From Synechococcus sp. MEDNS5 (lineage in GTDB: Bacteria > Cyanobacteriota > Cyanobacteriia > PCC-6307 > Cyanobiaceae): DNA of 64,000 nucleotides. The DNA lies in the NCBI RefSeq assembly GCF_014279875.1, contig NZ_CP047952.1, positions 1,426,001-1,490,000 of the forward strand, read 5' to 3'. The position numbers were made by a program, and so were the translations under genes. Each line of letters starts with the position of its first letter. Positions within the stretch are counted from its first letter, which is position 1. Of this stretch, positions 47,401-55,349 are shown in pieces. The notes under the pieces are model-generated. The model had not been told where the DNA came from, did no database searches, and saw only the letters and a program-made list of their open reading frames with translations.

Positions 47401-48816
47401 TATGATGGAATCATTCCCCTTACCAAACTCGATCTGAGGAATTGATCGATAGCAAGAGACTTCTGGCTGGCCTTCCTTGCAACGCTGAGAATATCCATCT
47501 TTGCCACTGAATTCCGAGGGCAACATACCCACATAACTGGCCACCAACAAACCACCTTGATCAATCTGCAAGATATTCTTTCCATCTCCAAATGCAATCA
47601 CTGATGCACGATGGTTACCCTTTCCAAAGCTATCAAGATCATTAATCGGAACCGCATTACCATCCCCTGGCTTACGCGGCCCATAACCAATCACCAAATC
47701 ATCACCGGTAACACGCATAACTGAATTCTTTGCAACCGTTAGTGTGTTATCTCCATCCTCGAAAATCAAAGGGGTCGCCGAAATGACATTTGAGGCATCT
47801 ACATTCAATACTCCCTCCTTAAGGAGCAGATTTCCCCTTAAAGAAACCTGGTCTTTTAAGGTTGTAGTACCTGATCCTGTAAAGGCTAGGTTGCCATAGG
47901 AACCAGCACCCAAAGACGAGAACGACCCATTAAATGCTAAAGCTTTTCCATTATTATTAATTATACCACCGGCATTAGCAAACTTGTTACTTGTTCCATA
48001 AGTAACATAAAAATCCTGACCTAAAACATTATCAGCACTTTCACCTGCTACCAATTCTCCACCCGTAAATATAGGGGCAACGAAATCTTCCCCGTAACAG
48101 TCCTGATCACCAGCACCTAAATCGGAAGTTGAAATTCTTGTGCCCATGCTAATCGTTTGCCCTGCACCAACCTTGCATCCATAAAATGCCTGTATGCGAT
48201 AGGGTGGATCCGAGGCGATGGTTCGATAAACCTCTCCATTCCAGTAATAATTGATAAGCTTTGAATTAGGAGTGTCTGTAGGTCTTTTCGCAGCATCCCC
48301 TCCAGAACCATAGGCAAAACCACCTCCGTTCCAATAGCCATAGAGATAGAGATTCTCGACACCGTCTACACAGGTGTTATTAGAACCCGATTGATCTTGG
48401 ATACTGCAACTTTTAACTAAGAGATCATCCTTAAGAAGTTGGTACTTCGAGGAAAGCTCTTTAGCCAAATCCTCATTCCCCTTCCAAGGAACATATGGAT
48501 TGTCTTTATTAATCCACTGAGAGTCCGAAACACCCGGCAATTGATTGCTGGGATTTGACCAAGCACTGTAATAAATCCCGTAAAGATCTCCGCTGTCTGT
48601 TTGAATAATCGCCTTGGCATCATCTGGCAGCTGCCATAAGGTCACAGTGCCACTGGTGATTGGACCAGGCTTGGGCTGTGTTTGACCGTCAGGAAACCCT
48701 GGCGGCTTTGCCTGAGCTTGCGCACCAACAAATCCAAAACAACTTTCCCCAAGAAGAAGAAGAAACGCAAGCAGAATGGGATGCTTGATTGCATTCAGAA
48801 GTTGAGTAAGGCGCAC
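44470..48816 (-). CDS. Autotransporter (type Va) outer-membrane/surface protein
   Basis: 1448-residue protein with a signal peptide (about 1-36, ending AQAQA), a large passenger (about 40-1080), a Glu/Pro linker (VVEQEEVMEESAPP) and a C-terminal beta-barrel of about 300 residues with the autotransporter signature and terminal Phe (ends GGFEWQF). The barrel should insert in the outer membrane and carry the passenger to the surface. The passenger holds at least eight GxGxD-like repeats (about residues 460-780) such as FGKGNDSIINKG and LGNGDDTVLNEG, resembling RTX or beta-helix turns, and five closely spaced cysteine pairs. GTG start with no clear ribosome site. DNA from about 45.7 to 48.8 kb looks AT-richer than the neighbours. 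Adhesion or recognition is likely but unproved. Confidence 0.88.
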   Translation of the reverse strand: MRLTQLLNAIKHPILLAFLLLLGESCFGFVGAQAQAKPPGFPDGQTQPKPGPITSGTVTLWQLPDDAKAIIQTDSGDLYGIYYSAWSNPSNQLPGVSDSQWINKDNPYVPWKGNEDLAKELSSKYQLLKDDLLVKSCSIQDQSGSNNTCVDGVENLYLYGYWNGGGFAYGSGGDAAKRPTDTPNSKLINYYWNGEVYRTIASDPPYRIQAFYGCKVGAGQTISMGTRISTSDLGAGDQDCYGEDFVAPIFTGGELVAGESADNVLGQDFYVTYGTSNKFANAGGIINNNGKALAFNGSFSSLGAGSYGNLAFTGSGTTTLKDQVSLRGNLLLKEGVLNVDASNVISATPLIFEDGDNTLTVAKNSVMRVTGDDLVIGYGPRKPGDGNAVPINDLDSFGKGNHRASVIAFGDGKNILQIDQGGLLVASYVGMLPSEFSGKDGYSQRCKEGQPEVSCYRSIPQIEFGKGNDSIINKGVVVGPGDASTGNALDIKLGNGDDTVLNEGYLGCLTSGADAGGYNGFKGQNTCADASSEVNDVLPEDSDLSRNYTVNLKFEGGNDLLVNRGYVRGSVNMAGGDDTIVSSGGLRGPITLGKGSDELTLQADGEWIGSGVVDDWIALGSKRESDSGDVSDLNKVTLVGPAVVAYRNSLGFGSASCGTTKNPGGYGCRWENSAAGAGFSYIAITGSQGDDQIVVRGNGRSAKPAEIWGKVEFGPGNDSLSVESTGSLSAYGDLDFGSGDDRLVNYGAIALPSGSNVGSKLLQSGSILMGDGNDVVITNSNISGAGYIDGGSRSGDVDEVVFGSTGDVINEFKVNKIRNFERASQRSGSWDYDGDYAAAGIGTMTIEGGIMRLTDSGTSIFQDVVMTGGVIFADISDKDSAPLKARSFVYTPTEGKDPGQLVIQAGSTTDPEGTYLILDVPETSQSEMNELAANATLNYDGEVGEFSGLGDANGIQGTANFEVYLIEGSLNVQVDVKPASEIIDGLDDLDPSEPDLGLDQAEQDLVEIIQDGGAGSETVDEILDDVLENIDLPIISYGTLAKLIVSGLAPRNIDGAGRGIATYNNLLTDVVFERLPLRQFDPVVVQETVVEQEEVMEESAPPVRGLWSKSGELSDQQAQQALDQAIAQAEVTGETTIESLEASGFIEDTSLTAQYARRDGVRAWFRGFGGDDNDSYNDNFYNPYYVNAGGGVLGVDVSVTDNFQIGAFANYGNINLIQQNALAGGGSWNSDGWGGGVKADYWSDNFYIQGLFSATGFSGNQKREIIEITDQLGDDTASGDKSATSYGLAFRIGAPFEAGKFVLEPQFTTTWSFNNEHQFTESGAGQLNLTYKERSTTYVQTDLAMKFSYPINTGETSQLVPSLRVGWLGDWSGNLSDQTLGYRFTNKEATIKSANKDTNGVLVEGGLDYTIANVNSSSYKVYLRGGIEAWGGARGTDYRASGGFEWQF

Positions 48817-49050
48817 GTTTGTTCATCTGTTTCATCTGTTATGGTAAAGGGTTCTTTTTGTTTTACTGATCCCAGTAGTGCAAAACTCAGCTTCTTGATT
48901 GAGTCTCAGTATTAGACGCTGAAACGTCTTTGGAGGCCTGCATACGTTGAGCGAACAGTTAACGATGCACCCATGAAACGGGAACGGATCAAAGCCTTAA
49001 ACCACAACAAGCGAACTGCCTAAGCGCAATCCAATGCGCCACCGCTTCAA
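48817..49050. promoter_or_regulatory. Upstream region of the autotransporter gene
   Basis: 234 bases between the crtL stop and the autotransporter GTG. It contains a tandem TTCATCTGT repeat near 48828-48846 just upstream of the start and a short AGACG-CTGAAA-CGTCT hairpin near 48913-48928. No convincing -35/-10 pair is seen. Any promoter for the minus-strand autotransporter should lie here. Confidence 0.35.
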
Positions 49051-50289
49051 TCACCAACGGGGCTTCTTGCGAGGGCTTGCCCCCAACACCAACCCCCGCC
49101 TCAACTCCCAGGGCGAAAGGGCAAACAAGCGCAGCATCACGCCCATCAAGCGCGGCAAGGGCAACGTATTGGTGAGGAAGCCAAACCACTCCTCCCGCGG
49201 CAGCGAAAAGAAGGTGGCGAAGTGGGTGCGCAACAAGGCTTCGTTGAAGCCCATCAAGCGGCTCAGGCCAAACTGATAGAGCTGATGACGCAACACCAAC
49301 TCGATTGGCCAGAGCGCCTGCCAGCCCCGACGCGCTAAAGCCTCTGAGCCCAACGCTGGATTAGCCAGCACTTCCGCCAAGGCCTGAGCCAGATCAGGCC
49401 CCCGGCGCAGCAGCGCTCCCACCATGTAGCCCGAGGCCGGGTGCACCATGCTCGCCGCACCACCGAAGGCCAGCAGCGGCTGGCTCCGGTCTGGCAGCGG
49501 CAGGTTCATCGGAAAGAGGCAGAACTCCTCATGGATCACCTCGGTGATCTCCACAGCACGCTGATCCAAGCGCTGCTGCAGGCGTTGCTTGAGCACGTCG
49601 TAGGGAACACCGGGCGCCAAAGCGAGCGAGGTTTCTTCCACGAAGAACACCCCTTCGCCCAGATCCATGGCGTACAAGAACGTTGGTGGTTCGCTGCGCT
49701 GTTCCTCACTGAGGTGATCACAGCGGTAGTCCATCAACACAAACCGGCCGGCCTCAATCGGCGGCTTGGAGAAGCGCCCCACCACGCCGTAGGCCGCCTG
49801 GCCCGCCACCGGCCCCTGATCCGGCCGCCGGATGTGGGGTGTGCGTGAACCGGAGGCATCAATCACCAAACGCGCCTGCAACGTGACGCCCGACGCGCTT
49901 GTCACCGTGGTGGTCGCAGCCCCAGCCTCCACCCGTTCCGCCGTGTCTTGATGCCACACCACCCCTTCAGCCCGCTCCAGCCAATAGCGCTGGAGGGCAG
50001 ACCGGTCGAACAGGCCGTAGTCGATGCCATGGCCATGACTCTGATCCTGAGCCTTTATGCCGCCTTCGCCGAAATAACTGACTGTGTCACTCCAGCGGTG
50101 CTCCAGTAGCTGCTCGAGTCCCACCATTTTCAGTTCATCGGCCCAAATCCCGTAGGTGTTCGGCCAAGGGGCATCCACCGGATTCGGTGCAATGCCCTCA
50201 ACCACCACGCCGCGCTGATGCAATTCAGAAGCGATGCAAAGGGCGGCCGGACCGCCCCCGATCACCAACACATCGGCGGTATCAGCCAA
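49051..50289 (-). CDS. crtL: Lycopene beta-cyclase (CrtL type)
   Basis: Flavoprotein that cyclises lycopene ends to beta-ionone rings, giving beta-carotene. 412 residues. N-terminal dinucleotide-binding VLVIGGGPAALCIASEL, the IDYGLFDRSALQRYW motif and the catalytic Glu region VFFVEETSLAL (FLEET-like) are typical; LLAFGGAASMVHPASGYMV follows. It starts with TTG two bases after the gyrA stop, so the two are cotranscribed. A b- rather than e-cyclase is the usual single form, not proven here. Confidence 0.92.
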   Translation of the reverse strand: MADTADVLVIGGGPAALCIASELHQRGVVVEGIAPNPVDAPWPNTYGIWADELKMVGLEQLLEHRWSDTVSYFGEGGIKAQDQSHGHGIDYGLFDRSALQRYWLERAEGVVWHQDTAERVEAGAATTTVTSASGVTLQARLVIDASGSRTPHIRRPDQGPVAGQAAYGVVGRFSKPPIEAGRFVLMDYRCDHLSEEQRSEPPTFLYAMDLGEGVFFVEETSLALAPGVPYDVLKQRLQQRLDQRAVEITEVIHEEFCLFPMNLPLPDRSQPLLAFGGAASMVHPASGYMVGALLRRGPDLAQALAEVLANPALGSEALARRGWQALWPIELVLRHQLYQFGLSRLMGFNEALLRTHFATFFSLPREEWFGFLTNTLPLPRLMGVMLRLFALSPWELRRGLVLGASPRKKPRW

Positions 50290-50291
50290 GT

Positions 50292-52922
50292 TCAGCTCTC
50301 AGCTGATGGTTCAGACGACTCCTCTGCACTGGCTTCGCTGTCGTCATCCGTTTCCGCCTCGGGCGGCACCAGCACCACATCCGCCAAGCGATCGCCCTTA
50401 TCGAGCCGCTGCAAGCGAACGCCGGTGGCTGCGCGGGATTGCTGAGGAATGGCATCAGCGCTGGTGCGCACAATCACACCCTTTTCACTCACCAACAACA
50501 GCTCTTCTCCAGCCCCCAACACCCGCAAGCCCACAAGCTCATCGGCATCGGTGCGGAACCTCATCGCCCGCAAGCCCATGCCAGCGCGCTTTTGCAAACG
50601 GAACTGCGTAACCGGCACCCGTTTGCCAAGTCCAGAGGCCGACGCCACCAACACCCATGGGCCTTCCGCGGCCACAGCCGTTTCAGCAACGTCTCCGGCG
50701 TCGTCGCCATCCCCGGCATCATCAGCACTGGCGGCAATCTGATCGGCCAACTCCGCTGGCAGCACATCCATGCTCACCAAGCTGTCGCCCTTGCGCAGGT
50801 TCATCGAACGCACGCCACGGGCGGTGCGACCCAGGGGGCGCAACTCACCATCGGCCAAGCGGAAGTGGATCGTCATCCCCGCCTTCGAGCCAATCAGCAC
50901 ACTGTCGCCAGGAACCGACAACCGCACCCAGGTGAGCGCGTCGCCATCTTCCAGACCAATGGCAATCAAGCCGTTGGAACGGATATTGCTGAACGCCGAA
51001 AGCCGCGTGCGCTTGATGAAGCCACCCTGGGTGAGCATCAACAAATCGGTTTCGTCGTTGAATTCCGAAACGGCTAACAACGAGGTGATCGCCTCCTCCC
51101 GAGGAATGGGCAGCAGCTGCACCACCGGCGTGCCTTTGGCGGTACGGCTGCACTGCGGCACCCGATAAGCCGGCAGCGCATAGGCCACGCCCCGATCGCT
51201 GAACAAGAGCAAGGTGTCGTGGTCGTTGCAGCCGATGAACAGCTTCACCGCTTCTTCACCCTGACTGCGGGTACCGGCCTTGCCGCGGGTTCCACGGCTT
51301 GTGGCTTCGAATTCACTCACCGGCATCCGCTTCAGATAGCCGGTTTCCGTGAGCAACACCACCGAGCGCTCATTGGCGATCAGGTCGATGTCATCCAGAC
51401 CGCCGCCGAGATCGAGAATTTCAGTGCGCCGGGGGATGGCATGGCGGTCGCGCAGCTGACCCAGTTCGTCCTGAATGATTCCGAACACCCGCTCGCGCCG
51501 GCCAAGGATGTCTTTGTAGTCGGCGATCTTGGTGACCAGATCCTCGTGCTCCAACCGGATCTTGTCCGCCTCGAGGGCCGTGAGCCGCCGCAGCTGCATC
51601 TGCAGGATCGCGTCCGCCTGCACCTCAGACAAACCATGACGCTCCTGCAGCTGCGTGCGCGCTGTGGCCGTATCGGGAGCAGCCCGGATCAAGGCAATGA
51701 TCGGGTCGAGCTGATCGAGGGCCAGCAGCAAGCCCAGCAGGATGTGGTCCCGCTCTTCCGCCTTGCGCAGGAAATAACGGGTGCGGCGTTCGATGGTCTC
51801 GACCCGGAAGTCGAGGAACACATCGAGCATCTTGCGCAAGGTGAGCAGGATCGGCTCACCATTCACCAGCGCCAACATGTGCGCGCTGAAATTGCTCTGC
51901 AGTGGGGTGAGTTTGTAGAGGTTGTTCAGCACCACCTGGGGGTAGGCATCTCTGCGCAGCTCCACAACGATGCGCATGCCATCGCGGTCGCTCTCATCGC
52001 GGATGTCCGAAATCCCCTCGAGCTTTTTGTCGTTCACCATCTCAGCGATGCGTTCGATCATCGCCGCCTTGTTGGTCTGGTACGGCAGCGCTGTGATGAT
52101 CACGGCGTCACGGTCCGGGCGGCCAGGCACCTCAAGGGTCTCGATCGCCGCCACTCCGCGCATCGTCACGGACCCTCGCCCGCTCAGATAAGCCTCCTTG
52201 ATGCCTGTGCGTCCAAGAATCTGCCCCCCTGTCGGAAAGTCCGGCCCAGGGATCAGAGCCATCAACTCCTGATCACTGAGTTCGGGGTTCTCGATCAGTG
52301 CCAGCAGGCCGGCAATCAACTCTCCGAGGTTGTGGGGAGGGATGTTGGTGGCCATCCCCACGGCGATGCCGGCAGACCCATTCAGCAGCAGCTGAGGAAT
52401 CCTCGATGGCAACACCGTGGGCTCTTGCTGAGATCCATCGAAGTTGTCGGCGTAGTCGACCGTTTCAGCTTCGATGTCTTCCAGCAGGCTGTCGGTGGTG
52501 AGCGCCTTCAGCCGCGATTCTGTGTAACGCATGGCCGCCGGCGGATCGTTGTCCACCGACCCGAAGTTGCCGTGGCCGTCGATCAGGGGCATCGACATGG
52601 AAAAGTCCTGGGCCATGCGCACCAGGGCGTCGTAGACCGCCGTGTCGCCGTGGGGGTGGTACTTACCGAGCACCTCACCCACCACACGGGCACACTTTCT
52701 GTAGGGCCGATCACTGGTGAGTCCGAGCTCGTACATCGCGTAAAGAATGCGCCGATGCACGGGTTTGAGACCATCGCGAGCATCGGGCAAAGCCCGGCCC
52801 ACGATCACGCTCATCGCGTACTCGAGATACGAGCGCGACATCTCGTTGCGCAGATCCGTCTGGATGATCCGATCGTCGGAATCTCCGGGACCGCCACTGC
52901 CTGGCCCCACTGGATCCGCCAT
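50292..52922 (-). CDS. gyrA: DNA gyrase subunit A
   Basis: Gyrase A subunit, breaking and rejoining DNA to introduce negative supercoils with GyrB. 876 residues from ATG 52922 (the frame extends 17 codons further). The quinolone-region helix [20 protein letters not shown] and active-site Tyr133 in [10 protein letters not shown] are present; six C-terminal GyrA blades follow (for example [13 protein letters not shown], the GyrA-box-like segment) with an acidic tail. Position 94 is Thr where E. coli has Ser83. crtL follows directly. Confidence 0.97.
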   Translation of the reverse strand: MADPVGPGSGGPGDSDDRIIQTDLRNEMSRSYLEYAMSVIVGRALPDARDGLKPVHRRILYAMYELGLTSDRPYRKCARVVGEVLGKYHPHGDTAVYDALVRMAQDFSMSMPLIDGHGNFGSVDNDPPAAMRYTESRLKALTTDSLLEDIEAETVDYADNFDGSQQEPTVLPSRIPQLLLNGSAGIAVGMATNIPPHNLGELIAGLLALIENPELSDQELMALIPGPDFPTGGQILGRTGIKEAYLSGRGSVTMRGVAAIETLEVPGRPDRDAVIITALPYQTNKAAMIERIAEMVNDKKLEGISDIRDESDRDGMRIVVELRRDAYPQVVLNNLYKLTPLQSNFSAHMLALVNGEPILLTLRKMLDVFLDFRVETIERRTRYFLRKAEERDHILLGLLLALDQLDPIIALIRAAPDTATARTQLQERHGLSEVQADAILQMQLRRLTALEADKIRLEHEDLVTKIADYKDILGRRERVFGIIQDELGQLRDRHAIPRRTEILDLGGGLDDIDLIANERSVVLLTETGYLKRMPVSEFEATSRGTRGKAGTRSQGEEAVKLFIGCNDHDTLLLFSDRGVAYALPAYRVPQCSRTAKGTPVVQLLPIPREEAITSLLAVSEFNDETDLLMLTQGGFIKRTRLSAFSNIRSNGLIAIGLEDGDALTWVRLSVPGDSVLIGSKAGMTIHFRLADGELRPLGRTARGVRSMNLRKGDSLVSMDVLPAELADQIAASADDAGDGDDAGDVAETAVAAEGPWVLVASASGLGKRVPVTQFRLQKRAGMGLRAMRFRTDADELVGLRVLGAGEELLLVSEKGVIVRTSADAIPQQSRAATGVRLQRLDKGDRLADVVLVPPEAETDDDSEASAEESSEPSAES

Positions 52923-53059
52923 ACAAGACCTAAACGCCGTAGACCAGTTTATCGCGCCCCTGGCAAGCCACAACCAAGCCGGTTTTCGTTTGCTCGCGCT
53001 GGCGGATCAAGAGGCAATACGCCCTTACCATTTGCCGAATCTCGCAGGTTTCGCAGTCG

Positions 53060-53584
53060 ATGGCGTCCGACACACCCTCCGAATCAAAGCCACCCCAAGC
53101 CGACATCACGGTGCTGGGTCAAGAGGATGTTCAAAACGCAGCCCCGGCTCCAGTTCCAGCTCCGGCTGCAGATCCAGCCCCAGCCCCCGAGCTGACCTCG
53201 CCCTCGATCGCCGAGAGGGTGAGCGTTCCTGAAACGCCCTCCAGCAGCGACGCCTCTGAAGAAGGCGGCGAATGGGATCTGCTCAGCACCAAGGTTCGTC
53301 AGTGGCTGGCTGAGAATGACCTGGCCGATCAATGGCAGCGGCTGCGCAAGCCGCTTCTTCTAATTGCAGGGCTGATCGCCTTCATTCTCGTGCTCAGGAT
53401 CTATGGAGGGATCCTGGATGCCATTGCCACCATTCCCCTCGCCCCACGGCTTTTTGAGCTGGTGGGTGTGATTTACGCCACCTGGTTTGCCACCACACGC
53501 TTGGTTCGCAGCGAGGAGCGCCACAAAATCAGCGCCGCGGTCAGCGACCTCTGGAGCAGCATGCGCGGCAAGCAATCCACCTGA
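53060..53584 (+). CDS. CAAD-domain membrane protein
   Basis: 174 residues. An Ala/Pro-rich, acidic N-terminal half is followed by a CAAD domain with WDLLSTKVRQWLAENDLADQ, two membrane helices (about 96-112 and 122-148) and a basic C-terminal helix ending GKQST. CAAD (cyanobacterial aminoacyl-tRNA synthetase appended domain) anchors proteins in thylakoid membranes; free-standing versions like this (CURT1-related) occur in cyanobacteria. ATG start; divergent from gyrA. Confidence 0.82.
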   Translation: MASDTPSESKPPQADITVLGQEDVQNAAPAPVPAPAADPAPAPELTSPSIAERVSVPETPSSSDASEEGGEWDLLSTKVRQWLAENDLADQWQRLRKPLLLIAGLIAFILVLRIYGGILDAIATIPLAPRLFELVGVIYATWFATTRLVRSEERHKISAAVSDLWSSMRGKQST

Positions 53585-53630
53585 TGGTTGCGATCTACTG
53601 CGCGACCGATTGGTAGCTTGATCACACTCT

Positions 53631-54806
53631 GTGACGACTGCGGTGGACATTCAGCTCGGACGCTCCAAGGTTGTACGCCGGGCCTATGGCATCGATGAGA
53701 TTGCCCTGGTTCCAGGCGGTCGAACCGTGGATCCCGAGGTCACAGACACCCGGTGGACGCTCGGTGGCATTGAACGGGAGATCCCGATCATCGCCAGCGC
53801 CATGGATGGTGTGGTGGATGTTGAGATGGCCGTGCAGCTGTCCAAGCTGGGTGCTCTCGGTGTGCTCAATCTCGAAGGAGTCCAAACCCGTTACGACGAT
53901 CCCACCGATGCCCTCGATCGCATCGCATCTGTCGGGAAAGACGCGTTCGTACCGCTGATGCAGGAGCTCTACAGCGAGCCCGTGCAGGAGCGCCTGATCC
54001 GCAAACGCATCCAGGCCATCAAGGCCAATGGCGGCATCGCCGCCGTCAGCGGCACCCCAGTTGCCGCCATGCGCTTCGGCAAGGCCATTGCCGAAGCGGG
54101 TGCCGATCTGTTCTTCGTTCAGGCCACGGTGGTCTCAACGGAGCACATCGGCCCGGAAGGTCGCGAAAGCCTGAACCTGGAAGCGCTCTGCCGGGATATG
54201 GGTGTGCCGGTTGTGATTGGAAACTGCGTCACCTACGACGTGGCACTTCAACTAATGCGCGCTGGAGCTGCAGGCGTGATGGTGGGGATCGGCCCAGGCG
54301 CGGCCTGCACATCGCGGGGCGTTCTGGGTGTAGGCATCCCCCAGGCCACCGCTGTTGCCGACTGCGCCGCTGCCCGCGCCGACTACGAACGGGAAAGCGG
54401 TCGTTACGTGCCGATCGTTGCTGACGGGGGCATCGTCACTGGGGGAGACATCTGCAAATGCATCGCCTGCGGCGCTGATGCCGTGATGATCGGCTCGCCC
54501 ATCGCCCGGGCAGAGGAGGCCCCAGGACGTGGGTTCCACTGGGGCATGGCCACACCCAGCCCAGTGCTGCCTCGAGGAACTCGGATCAACGTTGGGAGCA
54601 CTGGAAGCCTGGAGAGAATCCTGCGGGGGCCAGCGAAGCTGGATGACGGAACACACAACCTGCTCGGCGCCCTCAAAACCTCCATGGGGACCCTCGGAGC
54701 CCGCACCATCAAGGAGATGCAATCCGTTGAGGTGGTGGTGGCCCCTTCCCTGCTAACCGAAGGCAAGGTGTACCAGAAAGCCCAGCAACTGGGCATGGGC
54801 AAATAG
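53631..54806 (+). CDS. guaB3: GuaB3-type IMP dehydrogenase
   Basis: IMP dehydrogenase-like enzyme for the GMP branch of purine synthesis, of the GuaB3 subgroup: 391 residues, no CBS domains. It starts [18 protein letters not shown], with phosphate-binding [17 protein letters not shown], catalytic cysteine loop [17 protein letters not shown], and [19 protein letters not shown]. Canonical IMPDHs are about 500 residues with a CBS pair. GuaB3 is the form reported in cyanobacteria. GTG start at 53631. The 3' end is followed by an inverted repeat and the Yfr1 sRNA. Confidence 0.92.
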   Translation: MTTAVDIQLGRSKVVRRAYGIDEIALVPGGRTVDPEVTDTRWTLGGIEREIPIIASAMDGVVDVEMAVQLSKLGALGVLNLEGVQTRYDDPTDALDRIASVGKDAFVPLMQELYSEPVQERLIRKRIQAIKANGGIAAVSGTPVAAMRFGKAIAEAGADLFFVQATVVSTEHIGPEGRESLNLEALCRDMGVPVVIGNCVTYDVALQLMRAGAAGVMVGIGPGAACTSRGVLGVGIPQATAVADCAAARADYERESGRYVPIVADGGIVTGGDICKCIACGADAVMIGSPIARAEEAPGRGFHWGMATPSPVLPRGTRINVGSTGSLERILRGPAKLDDGTHNLLGALKTSMGTLGARTIKEMQSVEVVVAPSLLTEGKVYQKAQQLGMGK

Positions 54807-54812
54807 TCACAA

Positions 54813-54827
54813 GTCTCGCAACGAGAC
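54813..54827. repeat. Inverted repeat GTCTCG-CAA-CGAGAC
   Basis: A perfect 6-bp inverted repeat with a 3-base loop 6 bases after the guaB3 stop. No T-run follows, so it is not a clear terminator; a GCGAGAC copy recurs about 20 bases later next to the Yfr1 promoter, which could mark an operator or a 3'-end hairpin. Confidence 0.4.
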
Positions 54828-54853
54828 ACATGACGCCAAAGCGAGACGCGCGG

Positions 54854-54859
54854 TACTCT
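54854..54859 (+). promoter_or_regulatory. Likely -10 element of Yfr1
   Basis: TACTCT sits 6-7 bases before the first hairpin of Yfr1, in the position expected for a -10 box. Upstream, TGACGC near 54831 is only a weak -35. Confidence 0.5.
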
Positions 54860-54863
54860 CAGA

Positions 54864-54926
54864 GTGTGCGGGCGTATGCCCACACACTCCTCACACCCCC
54901 CGGCCCGACGCGTTCGGGCTTTCTGT
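54864..54926 (+). ncRNA. yfr1: Yfr1 small RNA
   Basis: Matches the cyanobacterial sRNA Yfr1: a 5' hairpin (GTGTG..GGGC-GTAT-GCCC..CACAC), the ultraconserved single-stranded motif ACTCCTCACAC at 54886-54896 and a 3' terminator hairpin (GCCCGA-CGCGT-TCGGGC) followed by a T-rich tract. Its position between guaB and trxA is the conserved marine-picocyanobacterial one. Yfr1 base-pairs with porin-type mRNAs and represses their translation in Prochlorococcus. Exact ends are approximate. Confidence 0.92.
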
Positions 54927-55025
54927 CTTGTTCAGTCATCCATCACAGTTCAAGCGCTGAGTGATGACAATGAAGGGCAACCATGAAAACGGTTGCTAAA
55001 TTTCGCCCATCTCGACTGCCACGGA

Positions 55026-55349
55026 ATGTCCAGCGCTGCCGCTGTTACCGACGCTTCATTCGAACAGGACGTCCTCCAAAGTGACGTCCCCGTGCTGGTT
55101 GATTTCTGGGCTCCCTGGTGCGGCCCTTGCCGGATGGTGGCCCCCATCGTGGACGAGATCTCCAAGGAATTTGAAGGCAAGATCAAGGTGTTCAAACTGA
55201 ACACCGACGAAAATCCCAACGTGGCCAGTCAGTTCGGGATCCGCAGCATCCCGACCCTGATGGTGTTCAAGGGTGGCCAGAAAGTTGACACGGTTGTGGG
55301 CGCCGTACCCAAGGCAACCCTGTCTGGCACGATTGCTAAATATCTCTGA
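55026..55349 (+). CDS. trxA: Thioredoxin
   Basis: 107-residue m-type thioredoxin that reduces disulfides of target enzymes. The redox motif WCGPC is at Cys32/Cys35 within [16 protein letters not shown], and the cis-Pro segment is [16 protein letters not shown] 55026 gives the standard length; the frame extends 11 codons upstream. It follows Yfr1 and precedes hisH with no room between. Confidence 0.96.
   Translation: MSSAAAVTDASFEQDVLQSDVPVLVDFWAPWCGPCRMVAPIVDEISKEFEGKIKVFKLNTDENPNVASQFGIRSIPTLMVFKGGQKVDTVVGAVPKATLSGTIAKYL

Noticed and set aside
48828-48846. TTCATCTGT tandem repeat upstream of the autotransporter as a phase-variation tract
   Set aside because: Only two units, outside the coding region; not enough for slipped-strand switching.
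51219-53195. A 658-codon plus-strand open frame opposite gyrA
   Set aside because: It mirrors gyrA, a certain gene, in high-GC DNA. Such antisense frames arise from codon bias; the translation has no family features and runs across the gyrA start into the CAAD gene.
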